Shown here: positions 45,083-53,183 of the stretch, one piece after another
Position numbering within the stretch: position 1 is the first letter of the stretch
How the letters are laid out: every line of letters begins with the position of its first letter
From: Enterococcus pallens ATCC BAA-351
Lineage (GTDB): Bacteria; Bacillota; Bacilli; Lactobacillales; Enterococcaceae
DNA: 64,000 bases
Reading direction: 5' to 3'
Assembly: GCF_000407485.1 (NCBI RefSeq)
Contig: NZ_ASWD01000001.1
Location: 62,001-126,000, forward strand
Made by a program: the position numbers and the translations under genes
Notes under the pieces: generated by a model
Database searches by the model: none
Told to the model about the DNA's origin: nothing
The model's input: the letters and a program-made list of their open reading frames with translations, nothing else

Positions 45083-45259
45083 CTATGAAGACTTTTTCTT
45101 TGCCGCAACTCGGCTTGCAATGTAATAGAAAAGCATTGCAAGCGCTCCTGTTGCTCCTACAAGAAAGTACCAGTTAGAAGTAAATAAAGAAAGACAAAAA
45201 AAGAACAATAATATCGTTGCTGTAATAGTAATACCCAAATTTGCTTGTTTTAGATTCAA
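45083..45259 (-). CDS. 58-aa two-helix membrane protein (TTG start)
   Basis: The start is TTG at 45259, with GGGAGG eight bases upstream. The product (NLKQANLGITITATILLFFF... ending AAKKKSS) has two hydrophobic helices and a basic tail. It lies directly upstream of a terminator, which supports it as a real small gene. No family is recognised. Confidence 0.6.
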   Translation of the reverse strand: MNLKQANLGITITATILLFFFCLSLFTSNWYFLVGATGALAMLFYYIASRVAAKKKSS

Positions 45260-45381
45260 AAAAATACCTCCCGTGTATTTCTCTTATTATAGGGGATTGG
45301 TCAGTGCAATTCAATCAAAAAAATAATCTAGTTTTTATTTGAACAAAATGCAAATGTTCCAGTCTCGGAGGAAAAGAGCGA

Positions 45382-45492
45382 ATGTTCAAGTTCTTAAATT
45401 GGTGCAAACATGATTATCAATTAATTGCATCTATCGGTGGGGATACGCAAGCATATGCAAAGTAATGTAAGAAATGTGATAAGAAAAAGTAG
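45382..45492 (+). pseudogene. broken small Cys-rich phage-like gene
   Basis: An ATG behind CGGAGG opens MFKFLNWCKHDYQLIASIGGDTQAYAK, then an in-frame TAA (45463), then CKKCDKKK and a stop. Replacing the TAA by a sense codon restores a CxxC protein of 36 residues like other small phage zinc-ribbon proteins. Confidence 0.5.
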
Positions 45493-45616
45493 ATGTGCGA
45501 GGGATTAATAGCAAGCCTGATTTTGATTATATGTGAGAAACGGAAAGAAACATAAGTGATTTACTAACCAAGGATAGCAAGGAGAACGGGTTATCAATAT
45601 TCTTGTTGTTGGAACA

Positions 45617-45641
45617 CAAAAAAGAGAGCGTTAGGCTCTCT
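45617..45641 (-). terminator. terminator of the PepSY-like lipoprotein gene
   Basis: An AGAGAGC/GCTCTCT stem is followed by T residues on the minus strand. Confidence 0.7.
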
Positions 45642-45658
45642 GAGAGGTCAAAAGGAAA

Positions 45659-46336
45659 CTAAGGTACATCGTACCAAACTTGACCGGTTTGTGCTGTAAC
45701 AGTTGCTCGAAGAGTTTTCCCATCCTCAACGAAGATGAATTGATAGTGAAAACCGTCTGAACGGTCGAATGTATCCATCGAAATTGGATTATCTCGGAGA
45801 CTGTTAATTCTGTCTAAGGCTTCTTGCTGGTTATGAATAGGATGGTCAGGTTCAATTGAAATATCACCAGTCATGGCGTTAACTGTGGCCCAGTAAAGTT
45901 CTCCCTGAGATAAAAAGGAGAATCGGTAATTAGTTCCATCAAATCCACCTGAAGTATGAACATAAACTCCATTGGTACTTGTACTATTCAATTTGTCCAA
46001 AGCTTCCTGCTCACTATTGATTAGGTACGTAGGATTGGTTGCTTGTGGAGTTTGTTCAGTACTGGGGGTAGCAATTTCTGGTTGTACGGGCGGTTGGTTG
46101 TCATTAACTACAAGGCTTGAATCTGATTGTTCAGGACTTTGTACTTGTGGTGGTTTGGAAGTCTGACTTTGCTTGTTTGAAGGTGACGTTTTTTTCTTCG
46201 AAGAGGACTCCTTTGTAACAGTACTACTACTCTTCGGTTTATTGTCAGATGCTGTTGTATTCTCTTTGTCGTTTTTACATGAGGATAAGGAAATGATCGC
46301 TAGTGATAAGAACAGATACGTAAAGATTTTTTTCAT
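45659..46336 (-). CDS. lipoprotein with duplicated PepSY-like C-terminus
   Basis: This 225-residue lipoprotein has the lipobox LSSC at about 17-20, followed by a Ser/Lys/Thr/Gln-rich linker (21-105). Two related segments follow (NSEQEALDKLNS...GELYWATVNAMTGDI and NQQEALDRINS...GKTLRATVTAQTGQV), a tandem PepSY-like repeat. It is anchored outside the membrane. The role is unknown. Confidence 0.75.
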   Translation of the reverse strand: MKKIFTYLFLSLAIISLSSCKNDKENTTASDNKPKSSSTVTKESSSKKKTSPSNKQSQTSKPPQVQSPEQSDSSLVVNDNQPPVQPEIATPSTEQTPQATNPTYLINSEQEALDKLNSTSTNGVYVHTSGGFDGTNYRFSFLSQGELYWATVNAMTGDISIEPDHPIHNQQEALDRINSLRDNPISMDTFDRSDGFHYQFIFVEDGKTLRATVTAQTGQVWYDVP

Positions 46337-46462
46337 AGGAACCCCCCCTTAATATCTCTTTGTAACGTTTTTGTAACACCAGTAACGTAAATGTAAAATA
46401 ATGATTTGTATAAAAAGGAGAAATATTCTATTAACCACCAGAAGTAAGGAAAGATGGAAAAA

Positions 46463-46692
46463 TGTTACCAGCTAAATTTAAAAAAGCAACATGTTTTGAA
46501 TGTGATAAGTATTTAAAAATTTGATACTAAGAAACAAATCTTCAACTGTCCAGATTGCAGAATCACCTACAGATTAACCGAGTATGAAATAATTTTTGAA
46601 CATGAAGAAAAATGCACGCGGCTTTCATGGAAGACTTAGATTTATCAGAAGAAGAGTTGATGACTAAAGCGGATACTGAATACGATTTATAG
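46463..46692 (+). pseudogene. frameshifted zinc-ribbon protein remnant
   Basis: The start frame reads MLPAKFKKATCFECDKYLK and stops. The adjacent frame continues KFDTKKQIFNCPDCRITYRLTEYEIIFEHEEK, and a third frame ends DLSEEELMTKADTEYDL. Together they make a protein with two CxxC pairs and an acidic tail that needs two frame corrections. It belongs to the same scatter of phage-like relics as 44504 and 45382. Confidence 0.5.
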
Positions 46693-46732
46693 TGATTCCT
46701 TGTTAACTAACTGAGTAAATTTTAGTTTAACA

Positions 46733-46757
46733 AAAAAGCAGCGGATCGCACGCTGCT
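46733..46757 (-). terminator. orphan terminator
   Basis: An AGCAGCG/CGCTGCT stem is followed by a T run on the minus strand. No gene on that strand precedes it within 230 bases, so a gene has probably been lost here. Confidence 0.45.
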
Positions 46758-46940
46758 AATGTGTTAGAGTCTCTTGTTTTCCGCCAAGAGGTGCCTGTAT
46801 TATATTGCTTTTGCGATCTTGCGGCACAGAAATAGTTTAGCAATAGGATGTGAATAAACTATTAAGAAGCATGAAAGAATGAATAGAGATTCTTATAGTA
46901 TTTGATCTATTAACTCAGCGGCTAGGTATTACGTGCTTAG

Positions 46941-46973
46941 AAAAAAAGCTACTCACATTATGTGGTAGCTTTT
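46941..46973 (-). terminator. terminator of DUF2798 gene
   Basis: An AAAGCTAC/GTAGCTTT stem with inner CACAT/TGTGG pairing is followed by T residues on the minus strand. Confidence 0.7.
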
Positions 46974-46990
46974 GCAGATAAATTGGATAG

Positions 46991-47212
46991 CTATTTAATG
47001 TTCCATCTGTCTGCTAATTTGTTCAATAGATTAGGTAATATCAGTGAAATCGGAAACGAGATGGCAAAGCCTAAAACTACCGATTCAAGCAAATACTTAA
47101 AAAATTGATCCGAATATCCAACGAACAATAAAATCATAACAACAGACATAACAATAGACAAAAAAAGACCCATTCCAACAGAAATAAAGATTCCTCTCTT
47201 CAAAGAAATCAC
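46991..47212 (-). CDS. DUF2798-like membrane protein
   Basis: This 73-residue protein has two hydrophobic helices (about 7-31 and 44-62). LKRGIFISVGMGLFLSIVMS resembles the start of DUF2798 proteins. The function is unknown. Confidence 0.6.
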   Translation of the reverse strand: MISLKRGIFISVGMGLFLSIVMSVVMILLFVGYSDQFFKYLLESVVLGFAISFPISLILPNLLNKLADRWNIK

Positions 47213-47392
47213 TCCTAAATTAGTATTTGGAGTTTATGTTGGACTGCCTTCCACTATTAATTATATCTACATTTGATTTTTAATTCAAGCAATTAGATTT
47301 GTGGAATGAAACGAGTCTGTTAACTTAGCAAATAGCAGATAGTGTGGAATAAAAGCTCCAATAATTGGAACTATTAAGTAGAAATATTACGC

Positions 47393-47423
47393 AAAAAAAC
47401 CATGTAATGTACATGATTTTTTT
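47393..47423. terminator. terminator-like hairpin
   Basis: CATGTA/TACATG with flanking A and T runs can end transcription in both directions. Confidence 0.5.
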
Positions 47424-47546
47424 AACAGTTTATTAAGCTGCATTATTCTTAATATCATTGAATAGGCCAGTTAAATCATCAAGCTATTCGGTTCCTGTAT
47501 CAACCCAAGTGGCTGCTCCACTTGAAGCAGACTACCACAACACAAA

Positions 47547-47690
47547 TGATTGGCATAATCGAGCGCGGTTTTTCTATATTATCCACAAGAGTAGGCCAGC
47601 AACAGTATTGTGTACCCCTGAAAGTCATCGCGCAATGCTACATTTTCCATCAAATCGAATCCTAACAGATTGGTCATTGTCCACCCGTTA
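47547..47690 (-). pseudogene. remnant of an ankyrin-repeat lipoprotein gene
   Basis: The minus strand here is closely similar to the 3' part of the ankyrin gene at 48897-49685. About 45 bases from 47548 align with 48949-48995 (encoding KTALDYANQ), then similarity becomes patchy. No complete frame is present. Confidence 0.5.
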
Positions 47691-47733
47691 AAGCAACTAA
47701 CACTTCAGAACTGCCAAGGAAAAAACAAAGCAG

Positions 47734-48204
47734 CTATTTTCTTGCCAAATATTCTTCAGTGGTGAGGGTAGTGGCACCTTGTTTACTCAAGCGATCATTG
47801 TAAATCTTTCTCAGGGGCTTAATCACCGAGTCGTGGGCATCTGAAATCAACGTGACAGAATAACCATTGGCCAGGGCTCCCTTACAAGTATGCTGGACAC
47901 AGGCATTGCTCATTAGACCCGTCACCACAACTGATTTACGATTGATTTTCTCAATCGTCTGTGCAAACTCTTGGGAAGTAAATGCATTAGGTTTGCTTTT
48001 CTTGGTGATAAAATCGTCCATCGTTTTATTTACCTTAGAGGAAATAGCTCCGTAACCTGCTTGCTGGACAAAAATAATCGGTGCATTATGTTCATGAAAG
48101 AAATCAATTAGCGCATTTATGTTGTTGATCAATTTATCTTTTCCAATGATTGGGGCTAAAGTACCGGTTTGAATATCGATGACTAGCAATAGTTCATTAT
48201 TCAT
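47734..48204 (-). CDS. isochorismatase-family hydrolase
   Basis: This 156-residue cysteine hydrolase has the catalytic Asp in LLVIDIQTG and the nucleophile Cys in VTGLMSNACVQHT, followed by SDAHDS. The expected Lys of the triad is near residue 80. The substrate (nicotinamide or another amide) cannot be told. Confidence 0.87.
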   Translation of the reverse strand: MNNELLLVIDIQTGTLAPIIGKDKLINNINALIDFFHEHNAPIIFVQQAGYGAISSKVNKTMDDFITKKSKPNAFTSQEFAQTIEKINRKSVVVTGLMSNACVQHTCKGALANGYSVTLISDAHDSVIKPLRKIYNDRLSKQGATTLTTEEYLARK

Positions 48205-48304
48205 AAGTATACCTTCTCTACCGTTTTAGTTAATTTTAGCATAAACCAGATTTAGTAACGATAAGAGAAAGGCGTATACTTTAAATTGTGCTTGATCGAA
48301 TCAA

Positions 48305-48334
48305 AACAAAAAAGCTATCTTTGAGGATAGCTTT
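48305..48334 (-). terminator. terminator of the 137-aa lipoprotein gene
   Basis: A perfect 9-bp AAAGCTATC/GATAGCTTT stem is followed by T residues on the minus strand. Confidence 0.75.
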
Positions 48335-48359
48335 CTAACAGAATGAGAGGACCTCTTTG

Positions 48360-48773
48360 TTAATCTAGATAATCATCTAACATTTCTTGTAATAACTTTT
48401 GCTGTTTGCTTGATAGCTCATAGATTTTTACTTTGTTATTCGTTGGATCAGAGTAGTAAGTCAAAGTATCTCCATAAAGGCTGTAGATAGCGTCTAAGTG
48501 ATCATCTTTATACATTTCAATAAGGTATTCAGTTGCTCCCACTAGGCCTGTCTGAGATGAATTTTTTACTTCTGAATCAACCTTTTCTAGCTCATTTTGC
48601 AGTTTAGCCACGTCCTTAGTTTCAGTAAGGACCGTCTCTTTGGATTTGAAATTTTGAATACTACCATTCTCTGTGTGAATAGTTATTTTGTCTGCTGCTT
48701 GCGTGGAACTACAGGCGGTGAGACTCAATGCTGCTAAGAAGAACAGCATTGACAGGATGGGTATTTTTTTCAT
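48360..48773 (-). CDS. 137-aa lipoprotein
   Basis: This secreted lipoprotein starts at 48773 with GGAGG six bases upstream. The longer frame from 48860 has no ribosome site. The lipobox is LTAC (about 18-21). The mature part is charged and helical with no recognised domain (ELSSKQQKLLQEMLDDYLD at the end). Confidence 0.72.
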   Translation of the reverse strand: MKKIPILSMLFFLAALSLTACSSTQAADKITIHTENGSIQNFKSKETVLTETKDVAKLQNELEKVDSEVKNSSQTGLVGATEYLIEMYKDDHLDAIYSLYGDTLTYYSDPTNNKVKIYELSSKQQKLLQEMLDDYLD

Positions 48774-48896
48774 GTTGAACCTCCAAAAAATGTTTGTTAA
48801 GGGCTTTTGAGCAAAACATACTCGTGAAACCATAGGGTAATTGCGTGCAGTTTTATCCATAAAAGCTGCCTACTTAAACGACTACCGTTAATAATG

Positions 48897-49685
48897 TTAT
48901 CTTTGTGCTTCCTGCAGCATCTTAGCCATATTCCCGTAGCCTAGTTGATTGGCATAATCCAGCGCTGTTTTTCCATAGTTGTCTACAAGGGTGGGATCGG
49001 CACCATTTTTCAATAATTCAGCGACAATATCTTGATAAACCTGAGAGCCATCCCGCAGCGCTACTGCTTCGATTAAAGCAGTGTAGCCATAATTGTTTTG
49101 GTGATTAATGTCCACGCGTTTATCGGCTAGCAGAATTTTTACATTATCCAGATGGCCTTTTTCAGCAGCCGGAATCAGTGCATTTCCACCGAAACGATTG
49201 GTGATGGCTTGGTTAGGTGTTGCATGAGCGAGCATGTAAGACAGAATCTCGCTGCGACCTTGTGCACCGGCATAGAGATAAGGGCTGTCCTGTATCGCAT
49301 CTTGTTTGTTGATATCAGCTCCGGCATCAATCAGAGCTTTGGCGATGTCTACTTGATTGTTGTGAACAGCGATCAATAAAGGCGTTTCTCCGTGTTCATT
49401 TACTTCATCAAGCGGATAATTGGCGGAGCTGAGAATAGCTTTGGTTTGGTCAAGATTGTTTGCAGTAACGGCTTGAATGAGACTGCCTGCTGAATAACTC
49501 ATCGATTGATCCTCCTCTGATTGTGTAGTTGTTTCTGTTTGTGGTTGGCTTGCAGCTTGAGTAGAGCTGCTTTTTGCTGGAACGTTTTTACTGGAATCAG
49601 ACGCCTGGCTCTGCTGTGAGGCCGCCTGGCAGCCGCTTAAAAGAAGAAGCAGGGCGAAAGCTGCGGTTAGCTGAAAAATTTTCAT
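48897..49685 (-). CDS. ankyrin-repeat lipoprotein
   Basis: This 262-residue surface lipoprotein has lipobox LSGC (about 16-19), a Ser/Gln/Thr-rich linker (20-65), and then about five ankyrin repeats (HGETPLLIAVHNNQVDIAKALIDAGADIN, ALIEAVALRD, KTALDYANQLGYGNMAKMLQ). It probably binds a protein partner on the outer face of the membrane. A degenerate partial copy lies at 47547-47690. Confidence 0.85.
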   Translation of the reverse strand: MKIFQLTAAFALLLLLSGCQAASQQSQASDSSKNVPAKSSSTQAASQPQTETTTQSEEDQSMSYSAGSLIQAVTANNLDQTKAILSSANYPLDEVNEHGETPLLIAVHNNQVDIAKALIDAGADINKQDAIQDSPYLYAGAQGRSEILSYMLAHATPNQAITNRFGGNALIPAAEKGHLDNVKILLADKRVDINHQNNYGYTALIEAVALRDGSQVYQDIVAELLKNGADPTLVDNYGKTALDYANQLGYGNMAKMLQEAQR

Positions 49686-49771
49686 CGGGCACTCTCCTCA
49701 TTTGTTTATCATGTATTATAGCATCGATGGAAGGAGTCAAGTGCTAGGATGACTTTTGCAAAGGTGTAAAT

Positions 49772-50143
49772 TTACTTCTGAGTCCGATAGTTTAGTGCCA
49801 TATCAATGCAGACTTTTAATTCCGCAGCTTGTAGGGGAGTTTCAACCGACAGGACTACCGCCCGATTTCCCGAAAAGGAAAGTCGATCAGGAAATAAGGT
49901 CTTCCAAGTCTCGATTAAAGTAGTTTGACAATGAACAAATAGTCCAATCTCGTCATCTGAAAATTTAGCTATTCGAATCGGTGTGCCCTTGCTTGAAGCG
50001 ATGGAAAGCTGCCCCCATTTGGAACTTTCACTTACTGCGTTTCCCTGTTCATTGGCAACCGTCCAAATTAACTGTTGAAGTTCGGTTAGTTTAGCAATCA
50101 TTGCTTCAGAATAGGTGGGATAAAAATCTTGAAGATTAAGCAT
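49772..50143 (-). CDS. DUF1801-like protein
   Basis: This 123-residue protein with IWTVANEQGNAVSESSKWGQLSI resembles DUF1801 (YdhG/YjbR-like) family members. It is cytoplasmic. The function is unknown. Confidence 0.6.
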   Translation of the reverse strand: MLNLQDFYPTYSEAMIAKLTELQQLIWTVANEQGNAVSESSKWGQLSIASSKGTPIRIAKFSDDEIGLFVHCQTTLIETWKTLFPDRLSFSGNRAVVLSVETPLQAAELKVCIDMALNYRTQK

Positions 50144-50192
50144 AGTTGGCCTCCTGGATTATTTTTTATGGTTTGGAGCTGGTAAAGCTTGT

Positions 50193-50618
50193 TTAGCGTA
50201 AAAAAAGACTTAAAAACGGAAAGACTAAAAAAATCGGCAGGACACCCTTCAATAAGAAGTCGATAACGATCGGCAGCTGACCAGAATCAGCTTGAACTCT
50301 TACCATGCCCAAGGCTTTAGTGGTATCCATGTCAAAGATCTTTTTCTGTTTTGCGTAGCTTCCACATTGAGGGCAGGTAAATTTGTAAAAGGTAGCGTTG
50401 CTTTTGGGAGTGGACTTTTTTATGACTACGGCACCTTTTACTAGTTTCTTGGTTTCAGGTCCTGACAAAGTATAAGTTTGAGTACAAGATTGGCAGATGA
50501 AGGTGTGTTTCGTTTCTGGTGAATAGACCTGTCTGTTGAGCTTTACAAATAGCCTAATTGCCCGGTAAAAGAAATTAGCAGCTAATAGTCCGAAAATTAA
50601 AATTCCAATATAAACCAT
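50193..50618 (-). CDS. membrane protein with zinc-ribbon
   Basis: This 141-residue protein has an N-terminal helix (about 4-26) and a C-terminal helix (about 118-138) around a four-cysteine zinc ribbon (CQSC near 42, CPQC near 82). It is anchored at both ends with the ribbon probably in the cytoplasm. The function is unknown. Confidence 0.6.
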   Translation of the reverse strand: MVYIGILIFGLLAANFFYRAIRLFVKLNRQVYSPETKHTFICQSCTQTYTLSGPETKKLVKGAVVIKKSTPKSNATFYKFTCPQCGSYAKQKKIFDMDTTKALGMVRVQADSGQLPIVIDFLLKGVLPIFLVFPFLSLFLR

Positions 50619-50683
50619 AATAGGCTCCTTTATGAGTGATACCTATAGTTTATCATAATCAAAGGAGGTAAAAGGATGCAAAA

Positions 50684-50815
50684 TTGGTAGACTATCGAAC
50701 AGAATGCACCCGAAATTATTCCTATTTGAAGCATGAAACTACCGAAATTACGAATCTAAGCAATTTTTTGGATAAGGTGATTCGTATTATGGATAAGAAG
50801 CAACCCTTTTTATAG
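50684..50815 (+). CDS. small 43-aa protein before XRE pseudogene
   Basis: The open frame from TTG 50684 (VDYRTECTRNYSYLKHETTE) has AAAGGATG ten bases upstream and ends 15 bases before the XRE gene. It may be real or the tail of a decayed gene. Confidence 0.3.
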   Translation: MVDYRTECTRNYSYLKHETTEITNLSNFLDKVIRIMDKKQPFL

Positions 50816-50830
50816 AGGGGAGTGTTAGCT

Positions 50831-51208
50831 ATGAAATTCCACGAGAAATTACTTGCGATTCGCAAAGAACAGGGACTATCGCAGGAAGAGCTGGGGATGG
50901 AATTGCAGGTTTCCAGACAAACGATTTCCAAGTGGGAGTCGGGATAATCCTATCCTGATTTTGAAAAGCTGGTTAAGCTTAGTGACTATTTTGAGATGTC
51001 ATCAGACGAATTAGTAAAGGATATTGATGTGCAGGATATTCAAGATAAAAACCAAACCGATGAAATGGTAAAAGCTATGCATATTGGGTATGAAAAGAGT
51101 AAAAATACCTTGAATACGATCGGCAAGGCTCTTTGTATTTTGAGGCTGGTATTATTGGGGATTGCGCTGTTGGCTCTGCTTCTGCGCATGCTCTTTTCCG
51201 CAGGCTGA
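50831..51208 (+). pseudogene. XRE-family regulator with in-frame stop
   Basis: This is a 125-codon gene for an XRE helix-turn-helix protein (KEQGLSQEELGMELQVSRQTISKWESG) with a C-terminal membrane helix (LRLVLLGIALLALLLRML). TAA at 50945 replaces the usual Gln or Lys before SYPDFEKL. The rest of the frame is intact, so the break is recent. The ribosome site AGAGGGG precedes the ATG. Confidence 0.8.
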
Positions 51209-51276
51209 TTTCTTTTGGCAAATAAAATAATTTTAGGAGGCTGTGACAGTAGTCTTTTTAACAGATGGAATTCCGA

Positions 51277-51337
51277 ACTATATTGTATTTGCGACTACGA
51301 TCCGGTAGATCCTCGTTGCAAATCTACAATATTTAGT
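51277..51337. repeat. long imperfect hairpin
   Basis: ACTATATTGTA-TTTGC and its imperfect complement pair across a GATC-containing apex. It has no adjacent T run and no gene overlaps it. It is an unexplained structured intergenic segment. Confidence 0.35.
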
Positions 51338-51401
51338 GTTTCTTGCTAGATATCGTTCGTGAAATTCAGGTCTGTTTTTACTAATGTCACAACCTCCTTT
51401 C

Positions 51402-51608
51402 TTATTCGTTGATCAATCTTTTGAAAGTAATTAAGGTTGCTCCTCTTATTTGCAGTGTAGTTGCCATGTAAGAATAGGTAGCCAATTCCCAGCCTTCTCT
51501 TGCGCGTTGATTAATCAGCTCATCCAATTCATAAAGGTCATTTTCATCTGCTTTGTCAGATACCCATTTCATCCCGGTAATTAGAATTTCAGATCGATAT
51601 TCGTACAT
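51402..51608 (-). CDS. DUF4177-like protein
   Basis: This 68-residue protein has the DUF4177 pattern (MYEYRSEIL, LDELINQRAREGWELATYS, LITFKR). It is cytoplasmic and of unknown function. GGGG sits upstream of the start. Confidence 0.7.
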   Translation of the reverse strand: MYEYRSEILITGMKWVSDKADENDLYELDELINQRAREGWELATYSYMATTLQIRGATLITFKRLINE

Positions 51609-51961
51609 TGCTAAAACCCCTTTCAGTTTCTTCTATCATTATAGTATTGAAAAAAATAAAAAAGCCCAGTTTGTCCTAAATAGCGCGCTTTGTGTCACGA
51701 ACAGCTGAGTGGCATCCACAAGCAAAAATAGTAAGAGTATTTATTTTTTCTTACGTTTAGATAAAGTGATTTTGTTTTTTGTATGTTGGCAAGGGGGAAC
51801 AAAAGTAAAAAAAATTCAAAAATCACATGACAGCCGCGCTACTTTTTTGTATTATTACAAAGTAAGCCCTAACAAAATGACTACTAAAAAAGAATGATGA
51901 AAAATTAGCGGGATATGAGTGAATCATTGAGGGTGAATAGTTAGAAATGGAGGGGAATTTA

Positions 51962-52429
51962 ATGCATAAGAAATTTACGTTGGTACGAACGAATGTGGTT
52001 GAAGTAGGGGAATACTTTGAATACGAAGGCCGATTGTTTGTCGTAACCAATATTATTGACATAATTGACTATCACGGGAATGGGAAAATCGAAGCCGAGG
52101 TGCTTGCTCAGGAGTTTGGCACGAAATCAATCCTGGATGGCTTTGGACTTATATCGAGTTATTGGGATGGTTATGAAGCGTTTTATCCTAAAGGGGAAGA
52201 AACCGATGAAAGACCCTTCCTCGAGGTGGGAGATGTCGTTCCGCTGGGGTTAGAAGGGGACGGACTATTTGGATACATAGCAAACATTCTCGATTTAAGC
52301 TACAGAGGAAATGGTCTTATTATGAAGTGCGGTGTAGAAATCTATTTGCCTTGGAGCGATGAAGCAATGCGACAGGCTGTTCGAAAGAAACGTTTAGCTA
52401 CTTTTAGTGTAGTCGGCGGGAAAAAATAG
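51962..52429 (+). CDS. uncharacterised 155-aa protein, paralogue 1
   Basis: The start is at 51962 (MHKKFTLVRTN) behind TGGAGGGG. This soluble, acidic beta-rich protein ends in LPWSDEAMRQAVRKKRL. It shares overall plan and the PWS(D/E)(D/E) C-terminal motif with the next gene, so the pair is probably a duplication. No family is recognised. Confidence 0.55.
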   Translation: MHKKFTLVRTNVVEVGEYFEYEGRLFVVTNIIDIIDYHGNGKIEAEVLAQEFGTKSILDGFGLISSYWDGYEAFYPKGEETDERPFLEVGDVVPLGLEGDGLFGYIANILDLSYRGNGLIMKCGVEIYLPWSDEAMRQAVRKKRLATFSVVGGKK

Positions 52430-52485
52430 AAAACGGCGTTGAGTTATGAATAAAGGAATCATCAGGGACGAAAGGGGCGAGAAAA

Positions 52486-52926
52486 TTGCAGGAGATTATG
52501 ACGATTTTATTTTCGGGACATATCAGTTTAGGGACTTATTTGAAGAATTCAGGAGCCGGATTTGTGGTTACTCATATTCTATCAGTCAGCGAATCGGATC
52601 ATGAGGAGTATGATTATGAGATTAGGGCAATTGTGCAGCACATTGGAACCAAATCTGAATATGACGAGTATGAAGAGGTATTTACCTTTGATGATACAAT
52701 TGAAAACTGTGATGAGGAAAAGGATTACGAGTTAGAAAAAATCGGCTACGTGACTGATTTAGATGGTGTTTGCCTGCTTACGAACGATATTCTATCCGTG
52801 GTCTATCACGAAGGGGACTTGATCGGCAACTACGAAGGAACACTTTTTGTACCGTGGAGTGAGGATGAGCTGAAAAGTGCGAAGAAGGAGTATCTTGCCC
52901 AACGATTAAATGTGGTGAAGGGGTAA
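52486..52926 (+). CDS. uncharacterised 146-aa protein, paralogue 2
   Basis: This soluble, very acidic protein reads GTYLKNSGAGFVVTHILSV...GTLFVPWSEDELKSAKKEYL. The pattern of an early FVVT(N/H)I strand and a final PWS-E/D motif matches the protein encoded just upstream. TTG 52486 has AAAGGGG nine bases before it. ATG 52498 is an alternative. No family is recognised. Confidence 0.5.
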   Translation: MQEIMTILFSGHISLGTYLKNSGAGFVVTHILSVSESDHEEYDYEIRAIVQHIGTKSEYDEYEEVFTFDDTIENCDEEKDYELEKIGYVTDLDGVCLLTNDILSVVYHEGDLIGNYEGTLFVPWSEDELKSAKKEYLAQRLNVVKG

Positions 52927-52947
52927 GCAAAATGAAGCATAAATAAG

Positions 52948-52981
52948 AGAGGTTGTGACACAAACGTCGCAGCCTCTTTTA
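52948..52981 (+). terminator. terminator before TnpB element
   Basis: A 12-bp stem AGAGGTTGTGAC/GTCGCAGCCTCT (with G-T pairs) is followed by T residues. Confidence 0.7.
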
Positions 52982-53026
52982 AATAGCTATTTTCTGAAAA
53001 TTTAACAGAATTTCAGGCAGAAGTCG

Positions 53027-53045
53027 CCCAACCTCTATAGGTGGG
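53027..53045 (+). repeat. left-end hairpin of IS200/IS605-type element
   Basis: CCCA-ACCT and AGGT-GGG form a short imperfect hairpin, the kind recognised at the left end of IS200/IS605 elements, about 140 bases before the tnpB gene. Confidence 0.5.
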
Positions 53046-53183
53046 TGATAAATGCCGTTCTTGTTTAGGGAGACGGTGCAACTAAAAAACGACAAAAAGC
53101 TATTGCTACGCGATTTTCCGCATGATATTCTCATTGGAGAACAAATGTTCGTATATTCAGAACTGAAAAAGGGGGTGGATCTG

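Noticed and set aside
47458-47691. 77-codon plus-strand frame
   Set aside because: Antisense to a decayed ankyrin gene, no ribosome site, and composition unlike a real protein.
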